From Rhizorhabdus sp. (GTDB lineage: Bacteria > Pseudomonadota > Alphaproteobacteria > Sphingomonadales > Sphingomonadaceae), in contig SCUQ01000021.1 of NCBI GenBank assembly GCA_004297635.1, positions 1 through 9,889 of the forward strand: a stretch of DNA of 9,889 bases, given 5' to 3'. The position numbers and the translations under genes are program-made. This document shows, piece after piece, positions 5,371-9,889 of this stretch. The notes beneath the pieces are model-generated. The model saw nothing but the letters and a program-made list of their open reading frames with translations, ran no database searches and had not been told where the DNA came from. Position 1 is the first letter of the stretch, and each line of letters opens with the position of its first letter.

Positions 5371-6687
5371 TCAGACCTGCGCAAGCATGCCCTCGGCTAC
5401 CGGTTCTTCCAATATCCCTTCGCGCTTGGCGACGATCAGCGGCACCAATATCTGGCCGGCCACATTCACTGCGGTTCGCCCCATGTCGAGGATCGGGTCG
5501 ATCGCGAGCAGCAGGCCGGCGCCTTCGAGCGGCAGGCCCAGCGTCGACAGGGTGAGGGTGAGCATCACCGTCGCCCCGGTCAGCCCGGCCGTCGCGGCGG
5601 AACCGAGCACGGAAGTGAGGACGATCAGCCCATAGTCGGTCGCCCCCAGCGGAATCGCGTAGAATTGCGCGACGAAGATCGCGGAGATCGCCGGATAGAT
5701 GGCCGCGCAGCCGTCCATCTTCGTCGTCGATGCCAGCGGTACGGCGAAGGACGCGTAGCTCAGCGGCACGCCGACCCGTTCGGCCGACCGCTCGGTAACG
5801 GGCAGGGTGCCGACCGAGGATCGCGACACGAAGCCCAGCTGGATCGCCGGCCAGGCGCCGGCGAAGAAGCGGCGCGGGCTGATCCCGTTGAGCAGCAGCA
5901 GCGCCGGATAGACGATGAACAGGACCAGGCCGAGCCCGATATAGATCGCCGCCGCAAACCAGCTCAGGCTGCTCAGCGCGTCCCAGCCATATTTGACGAC
6001 CGCACTGCCGATCAGGCCCGCGCTGCCGATCGGGGTCAGGCGGATCACCCACCACAACAGGCGCTTCATGATCGCCAGCAGCGCGCGGACAAAGCCTATG
6101 AACGGCTCGGCGGCAGCCCCGGCGCGCAGCGCCGCCGCGCCGATCGCGATCGACAGGACGATGATCTGCAGGACGTTGAAGCCCAGCGAGGTGCTGATCG
6201 CGCCGTCCCCGCCCGTCTTGCTGCTCGCGTAGATGCCCAGCGCATTGGCGGGCACGAGCCCCTTGAGGAAATCGAGCCAGCTGCCGACCGTCTTTGGCGC
6301 GACGGCTGCTTCGCGCGCCACGCCGGCGGCGACCCCTGGCTGGATCAGCAGGCCCAGGCCGATGCCGATCGTCACCGCGATCAGCGCGGTGATCGCGAAC
6401 CAGAGCAACGTCTGGCCGACGAGCCGCGCCGCGTTGTTGAGATCACGCAGATTGACGATCGAGCTTATGATCGCGGCGAAGATCAGCGGCGGCACCAGCG
6501 CCTTGAGCAGTTGCACGAACAGCGACCCGACCAGATCGAGCGCCTGTGTCAAGGCGTTGGGTTCGTCGCCCGAAGGGCCGATGGATCGCGCGAGCAGACC
6601 CAGCGCCAGCCCGATCACCATGCCGGCCAGCACCTGCAGGCCAAAGCTGCTGAAGAAACGGGGTTGAGGCTTGATGTCGGCGGCCAT
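5371..6687 (-). CDS. Dicarboxylate/amino acid:cation symporter (DAACS/SLC1 family)
   Basis: A 438-residue inner-membrane carrier of the glutamate-transporter fold, importing an acidic amino acid or related compound by cation symport. About eight hydrophobic segments are present, and the family motifs appear in order: re-entrant loop HP1 SRSSVGTLP (288-296), TM7 motif KMDGC (323-327, usually NMDGT), and TM8 DPILDMGRTAVNVAGQ (397-412). TM8 keeps the Asp401 and Arg404 that in GltPh (D394, R397) hold the amino group and side-chain carboxylate, favouring an amino acid over a plain dicarboxylate. Several sodium-site positions differ from GltPh, so the coupling ion may be H+. Start: ATG 6687 (MAADIKPQPRFFSSFG) matches the usual short N-terminus; ATG 6729 and a TTG at 6744 are possible but add an unusual extension. 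It lies 151 bp downstream of proA on the same strand, so it may or may not be co-transcribed. Confidence 0.88.
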   Translation of the reverse strand: MAADIKPQPRFFSSFGLQVLAGMVIGLALGLLARSIGPSGDEPNALTQALDLVGSLFVQLLKALVPPLIFAAIISSIVNLRDLNNAARLVGQTLLWFAITALIAVTIGIGLGLLIQPGVAAGVAREAAVAPKTVGSWLDFLKGLVPANALGIYASSKTGGDGAISTSLGFNVLQIIVLSIAIGAAALRAGAAAEPFIGFVRALLAIMKRLLWWVIRLTPIGSAGLIGSAVVKYGWDALSSLSWFAAAIYIGLGLVLFIVYPALLLLNGISPRRFFAGAWPAIQLGFVSRSSVGTLPVTERSAERVGVPLSYASFAVPLASTTKMDGCAAIYPAISAIFVAQFYAIPLGATDYGLIVLTSVLGSAATAGLTGATVMLTLTLSTLGLPLEGAGLLLAIDPILDMGRTAVNVAGQILVPLIVAKREGILEEPVAEGMLAQV

Positions 6688-6748
6688 GGCGGAGTCTCGC
6701 GCTGTTAAGATGGGGAAGGTGGTGCCCATCCCGCTTCTCAACAAATGA

Positions 6749-6760
6749 GATAAACTTATC
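6749..6760. promoter_or_regulatory. Small dyad upstream of the symporter gene
   Basis: GATAA-AC-TTATC is a 5-bp dyad with a 2-nt centre in the AT-richer part of the 151-bp proA-symporter gap. On the minus strand, TTGCTG (6773-6768) stands just upstream as a possible -35 box, but no good -10 is seen. It may be an operator or promoter part; support is weak. Confidence 0.22.
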
Positions 6761-6838
6761 GCCGCGACAGCAAGGCTATGCCGACGGCTCCTGCCTCTGC
6801 CGCCTGCATCGCCGGCCAGGAGCGGTCGCTGCCCCCAA

Positions 6839-8116
6839 TCAGGGCCGCAGCTGCCCCGATCCGCGCACCAGCCACTTATAGGTCGTCAGCCCCTCGAGCG
6901 CGACCGGGCCGCGCGCATGCAGGCGACCAGTCGAGATGCCGATCTCCGCGCCCAGGCCGAATTCGCCGCCATCGGCAAACTGGGTGGAGGCGTTGTGCAT
7001 CACGATCGCGCTGTCGACCTGTGCCAGGAAGCGGTCGGCCTTCGCCTGGTCCTCGGTGATGATCGCGTCGGTATGGTGGGAGCTGTGGCGGGCGATATGC
7101 GCCATCGCCCCGTCGATCCCGTCGACGATCGCCAGCGATACGATGCTGTCGAGATACTCGCAGTCCCAATCCTGGTCCGATGCGGGCTTCACATCGGGAT
7201 CAAGTGCCTGCGCCGCGCCGTCGCCGCGCACCTCGCAGCCGGCCGCGATCAGCGCGGCAATGATCGCATTGGGCGCCGCATAGGCTCGGTCGATCAGGAT
7301 CGTCTCGGTCGCACCGCATACGCCGGTACGCCGCATCTTGGCGTTGACCGCCAGCGGCACGGCCTTCGCGGAGTCGGCGTCGGCGTCGATGTAGAGATGG
7401 ACGATGCCGTCGAGATGCGCGAGCACGGGAACACGCGCCTCATCCTGGACGCGGGCGACCAGACTCTTGCCGCCACGCGGCACGATGATGTCGATCAGCC
7501 CCTGCGCCGTCAGCATCGCGCCCACCGCCGCGCGGTCGGTGATGGGGACGAGCTGAATCGCGTCTTCAGGCAGGCCCGCGGCGCGGACTCCCTCCAGCAT
7601 CGCGGCATGAATGGCGCGATTGCTGCCCGAGGCCTCGGAGCCGCCGCGCAGGATGCAGGCATTGCCCGACATCAGCGACAGCGCCCCGGCATCGGCGGTC
7701 ACATTGGGCCGGCTTTCATAGATGATGCCGATCACGCCGAGCGGCACGCGTACCCGCTGCAGCACCAGGCCATTTGGGCGGTGGCGCTCGTCGATCGTCT
7801 CGCCGACCGGATCGGGCAGGGCGGCGACCGCTTCCAGTCCGGCCGCCATGGCTTCGAGCCGTGCCGGATTGAGCGCGAGCCGGTCGATCATCGCCGCCGA
7901 CAGGCCATTGGCCTGGGCACGCGACACATCCTCGGCATTGGCGGCAAGGATCGCTTTGTCCTGGGCGCGGATCGCCCTCGCGGCCTCGATCAGCGCGTGC
8001 GCCTTGTCCGCGGTCGGGGTCGCCGCCAGCCGCGTGGCGGCGGCACGGGCGCGCTGGCCCATCTCCGTGATCAGGGCGACGGCATCGGTCGGGCGGATGG
8101 CAACGGCTTCGGTCAT
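6839..8116 (-). CDS. proA: Glutamate-5-semialdehyde dehydrogenase (gamma-glutamyl phosphate reductase)
   Basis: A 425-residue cytoplasmic enzyme that reduces gamma-glutamyl phosphate with NADPH to glutamate-5-semialdehyde, the second step of proline synthesis. Recognisable ProA signatures in order: [19 protein letters not shown] (122-140), [13 protein letters not shown] (150-162), [11 protein letters not shown] (210-220), the catalytic cysteine C267 in [24 protein letters not shown] (345-356) and the C-terminal [15 protein letters not shown] (382-396). Length is normal for the family. The start at ATG 8116 fits known N-termini; ATG 8134 and a TTG at 8179 would give extensions without clear homology. 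Its usual partner proB is not in the window, and the next gene downstream is a symporter rather than nadD. It diverges from the DUF3667 gene across 78 bp. Confidence 0.96.
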   Translation of the reverse strand: MTEAVAIRPTDAVALITEMGQRARAAATRLAATPTADKAHALIEAARAIRAQDKAILAANAEDVSRAQANGLSAAMIDRLALNPARLEAMAAGLEAVAALPDPVGETIDERHRPNGLVLQRVRVPLGVIGIIYESRPNVTADAGALSLMSGNACILRGGSEASGSNRAIHAAMLEGVRAAGLPEDAIQLVPITDRAAVGAMLTAQGLIDIIVPRGGKSLVARVQDEARVPVLAHLDGIVHLYIDADADSAKAVPLAVNAKMRRTGVCGATETILIDRAYAAPNAIIAALIAAGCEVRGDGAAQALDPDVKPASDQDWDCEYLDSIVSLAIVDGIDGAMAHIARHSSHHTDAIITEDQAKADRFLAQVDSAIVMHNASTQFADGGEFGLGAEIGISTGRLHARGPVALEGLTTYKWLVRGSGQLRP

Positions 8117-8194
8117 GGCGGCGCCCACTAGCATTTCGGGCGCTTCTTCTAAAGCCCACTCGCGCTTGAAGGTCGGCAATGCTAGCTTTCAGCC

Positions 8195-9280
8195 ATGTCA
8201 GGGGAATTCGAAGCGATGGCCGATGTCGCCACTGGCGGCCTGGCCGCTGGGGCGATCGATGGGGCAGGCAAGGCGGGGCGGGGCGAACATGGCAGCCACT
8301 GCCTGAACTGTCATGCCGAACTGATCGGCCCCCATTGTCATCAATGCGGCCAGTCGGCCCATCTGCATCGTACCGCCTCGGCGCTGTTCCATGACATCGC
8401 CCATGGGGTGTTCCATTTCGAGGGGCGCACCTGGCACACCATCCCGCTGCTCTTCTGGCGGCCGGGCGAATTGACCCGCCGCTATGTGCAGGGCGAAAGG
8501 GTCAATTTCGTTTCGCCAATGGCTCTGTTTCTCTTCTCCGTCTTCCTGATGGTGGCGGTATTCGGGATGCTCGGCGGGCCGTTCGGACCGCTGAATTCTG
8601 GCGATGCCGTGCAGATCGCCAAGGCCCGGACCGATGCCGCGAATCAGCTTACCGCGCTCGAAGCCGAAATGAAGGCGCTGCAGGCGAAGAAGGCCGATCT
8701 CAAGGCGAAGGGGCAGAAGGATCCGGCACTCAACGAGAGGCTCGGCGATCTTGTGTCCCGCGAGGCCGAGCTGCGGCTTGTGACGAAGGGCCTGCTCAAG
8801 CCTAATATCAGGAGCGAGCCGATCGACGTCGATAAGGCGGGGCTCAGGACCGGCGTGCCCGGCGTCGATCACGTCATCCAGCATGCCGCCGACAATCCGG
8901 AGCTGGCGGCGTACAAGCTCCAGTCGAGCGCCTATAAATTCTCTTGGGCGCTGATCCCGATCTCGCTGCCGTTCATCTGGATGTTGTTCGCCTTCCGTCG
9001 CGATGTCGGCCTGTACGACCATGCCATCTTCGCCACCTATTCGCTGTCGGCGATGACGCTGATGGTGGTGGGGCTCAGCATCGGTTCGGCGATCGGCCTG
9101 TGGGGCTGGGTGGTCGGGTCCGTCCTCGTCTTCTTCCCACCCTGGCATATGTATCGTCAGTTGAAAGGTGCCTACCGCCTGAGCCGCTTCGCCGCGCTAT
9201 GGCGTACGTTCGCGCTCATCGTCTCGGCCTACACGGCGGCGCTGATCTTCTTCATCTTTCTGGTGACGATGGGGGCCTGA
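8195..9280 (+). CDS. DUF3667 domain-containing zinc-ribbon membrane protein
   Basis: A 361-residue membrane protein of unknown function. A zinc ribbon near the N-terminus (C36-x2-C39 ... C48-x2-C51, in CLNCHAELIGPHCHQCGQ) is followed by the family block HDIAHGVFHFEGRTW and WRPGELTRRYVQGERVNFVSP (88-108). Membrane segments lie near 107-125, 248-267, 276-300, 303-316 and 335-357. Between the first and second there is a charged helical stretch (about 137-200, QLTALEAEMKALQAKKADLK) likely to form a coiled coil. Start ATG 8195 gives the MSGEFEA N-terminus that I recall as usual in sphingomonad members. It has no ribosome site, while ATG 8216, seven codons later, is preceded by AGGGGA and is a real alternative. 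The gene diverges from proA and ends 3 bp from the convergent small-protein gene. Confidence 0.85.
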   Translation: MSGEFEAMADVATGGLAAGAIDGAGKAGRGEHGSHCLNCHAELIGPHCHQCGQSAHLHRTASALFHDIAHGVFHFEGRTWHTIPLLFWRPGELTRRYVQGERVNFVSPMALFLFSVFLMVAVFGMLGGPFGPLNSGDAVQIAKARTDAANQLTALEAEMKALQAKKADLKAKGQKDPALNERLGDLVSREAELRLVTKGLLKPNIRSEPIDVDKAGLRTGVPGVDHVIQHAADNPELAAYKLQSSAYKFSWALIPISLPFIWMLFAFRRDVGLYDHAIFATYSLSAMTLMVVGLSIGSAIGLWGWVVGSVLVFFPPWHMYRQLKGAYRLSRFAALWRTFALIVSAYTAALIFFIFLVTMGA

Positions 9281-9283
9281 CCT

Positions 9284-9613
9284 CTATTTGGGGAAGCGGC
9301 AAGCAGGCAGCTTGAGCGTGACCAGGTCCCGGCACGGGCGGACCTGCACAGAGGCATCGAGTCCGATGAACACGGCGTAGGCCGCCCCCCGGTCACATTG
9401 TACGGTCCACATCTCGAGATTCTTGTATGGCGCCTGATAGGCGACCGGGCCGATCCGCTTGCAATATTGACCGCTATCGAGGACCGCGCGCCGCATCGTC
9501 GCACGCTGCTGGATCGGCGACAGCTTTTTGAGCTGATTGCTGAAATCATTGTTGAGCGCGGCGGCCGGTGCGGCGGCGAGCGCGGCGGCGGTGAGGGCGA
9601 TGATGGTCTTCAT
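9284..9613 (-). CDS. Small secreted protein with four cysteines, function unknown
   Basis: A 109-residue protein with a clear signal peptide (MKTIIALTAAALAAAPAAA, cut near residue 19). The mature part of about 90 residues carries four cysteines (C51, C73, C94, C105), an even number that fits two disulfide bonds in the periplasm. I do not recognise the family beyond its likeness to short hypothetical proteins common in sphingomonads. No catalytic or binding motif is visible. Its stop lies 3 bp from that of the convergent DUF3667 gene, so the two transcripts must overlap at their 3' ends or share read-through. A hairpin upstream (9633-9665) separates it from the DUF1328-like gene on the same strand. 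It is supported by the signal peptide and by the convergent, tightly packed placement. Confidence 0.78.
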   Translation of the reverse strand: MKTIIALTAAALAAAPAAALNNDFSNQLKKLSPIQQRATMRRAVLDSGQYCKRIGPVAYQAPYKNLEMWTVQCDRGAAYAVFIGLDASVQVRPCRDLVTLKLPACRFPK

Positions 9614-9624
9614 GCGGCTGCCAT

Positions 9625-9665
9625 AAACGAAGCGGGCCGCGACGCACAGATAGTGCCGCGGCCCG
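9625..9665 (-). terminator. Rho-independent-like terminator of the DUF1328-like gene
   Basis: CGGGCCGCG (9633-9641) pairs exactly with CGCGGCCCG (9657-9665), extended inside by GCAC/GTGC with a 2-nt bulge and a 5-nt loop. Read on the minus strand it is followed by CTTCGTTTAT, a modest T-rich tail. It lies just after the stop at 9686 and before the small secreted protein gene. Confidence 0.6.
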
Positions 9666-9680
9666 ATCGATCTAAGGTCG

Positions 9681-9752
9681 GGCGACTATATCGAGTCGCT
9701 GATCTTCTTGCCCGCGAACAGCGCGAGCAGCGCAAAGATGATGAACAGCGCG
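9681..9752. repeat. Left arm of a 72-bp perfect inverted repeat
   Basis: Every base from 9681 to 9752 is the complement of its partner counted back from 9889 (positions sum to 19570); the match breaks at 9753/9817. The spacer is 65 bp (9753-9817). The left arm codes, on the minus strand, for the C-terminus of the DUF1328-like protein and looks like the original copy. Confidence 0.95.
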
Positions 9753-9889
9753 ATGGCGATGAAGAACAGGATCTTGGCGATGCCGACAAAGGCGCCGCCG
9801 ATGCCGCCGAAGCCCAGCGCGCTGTTCATCATCTTTGCGCTGCTCGCGCTGTTCGCGGGCAAGAAGATCAGCGACTCGATATAGTCGCC
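9686..9889 (-). CDS. DUF1328-like small membrane protein, N-terminal coding part replaced by inverted copy of its 3' end
   Basis: On the minus strand the frame runs from the window edge to a TAG at 9688-9686. The part from 9817 downwards reads [19 protein letters not shown] and continues through a hydrophobic helix to AGKKISDSI. This matches the conserved [17 protein letters not shown] core of DUF1328 proteins, short inner-membrane peptides (about 55-60 residues) of unknown function that are common in proteobacteria. The natural start (usually M-x-x-W-A followed by a first membrane helix) is missing. From 9818 to the edge the sequence is an exact inverted copy of 9681-9752, which happens to stay open in this frame and supplies a chance ATG at 9832 (48 codons from there). 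I take the authentic part to be about 9686-9817 and the rest as chimeric, so this should be treated as a partial gene. Confidence 0.6.
   Translation of the reverse strand, partial: GDYIESLIFLPANSASSAKMMNSALGFGGIGGAFVGIAKILFFIAIALFIIFALLALFAGKKISDSI
9818..9889. repeat. Right arm of the 72-bp inverted repeat, reaching the window end
   Basis: Exact reverse complement of 9681-9752. The junction at 9816-9823 is the self-complementary octamer AGCGCGCT, and the left arm has AGCGCG at its matching end (9747-9752). The short shared palindrome is what strand switching would leave. The arm ends exactly where the window ends, so its full extent is unknown. Confidence 0.95.

Noticed and set aside
5008..6708. 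Long plus-strand ORF (566 codons) opposite the symporter gene
   Set aside because: Its product is rich in Arg, Gln, Asp and Gly with no recognisable domain; it is the complement of a clear transporter gene and overlaps the TpsB 3' end.
6787..6823. Terminator for proA from GCTCCTG/CAGGAGC
   Set aside because: Only 7 bp with a 23-nt loop and no T-run.
6917..8131. Plus-strand ORF (404 codons) opposite proA
   Set aside because: Antisense to a confident proA with every family motif; composition is typical of a high-GC shadow frame.
8198..9148. Minus-strand ORF opposite the DUF3667 gene
   Set aside because: No domain; the plus strand carries a zinc ribbon and membrane segments.
9681..9889. Natural terminator, attenuator or insertion-sequence ends explaining the 72-bp inverted repeat
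   Set aside because: The arms are coding sequence of one gene, the 65-bp spacer holds no transposase, and the perfect match ends exactly at the window edge.

Overview
This window looks like chromosomal DNA of a sphingomonad (order Sphingomonadales, Alphaproteobacteria). The pointers are high GC content (mostly about 65%), a MucR/Ros-family regulator of the S-x2-D type, a DUF3667 zinc-ribbon membrane protein, a DUF4136 lipoprotein, a DUF1328 membrane peptide, and a glycine-rich collagen-like lipoprotein next to a TpsB outer-membrane barrel. The family calls come from reading the proteins by eye; no database search was run. Both ends of the window cut through genes.

Left part (1-2095): a MucR-like regulator, missing its 5' end, runs in on the plus strand and stops at 626. 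Its zinc-binding cysteines are absent, and it has a long Lys/Ala/Pro tail ending in an AT-hook-like motif. A perfect 17-bp hairpin follows and probably serves as a two-way terminator, because the minus-strand DUF4136 lipoprotein gene (734-1390) converges on it. Next is a minus-strand gene (1529-2095) for a MarR-like winged-helix regulator.

Middle (2096-5339): across an AT-rich 102-bp divergent promoter region from the MarR-like gene, two plus-strand genes follow. The first encodes a Gly/Ser-rich repeat lipoprotein, the second a two-partner-secretion outer-membrane transporter (TpsB, ShlB/FhaC type). They are separated by a hairpin. The layout suggests a secretion pair under a local regulator. 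The would-be substrate is a lipoprotein with no visible TPS domain, so this is the best candidate for an unusual system in the window.

Right part (5340-9889): a DAACS-family symporter gene (5371-6687) and proA (6839-8116) lie on the minus strand, with proA upstream. The symporter has lost several canonical sodium-site residues. A DUF3667 gene (8195-9280) diverges from proA and converges, with a 3-bp gap, on a small secreted four-cysteine protein gene (9284-9613, minus). The window ends inside a minus-strand DUF1328-like gene. The last 72 bases (9818-9889) are an exact reverse complement of 9681-9752, so the N-terminal coding part of this gene is replaced by an inverted copy of its own 3' end. 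This looks more like an amplification or assembly chimera at a contig edge than biology. No tRNA, rRNA, CRISPR array, transposase or phage gene was seen, and no gene-free stretch exceeds 300 bases.
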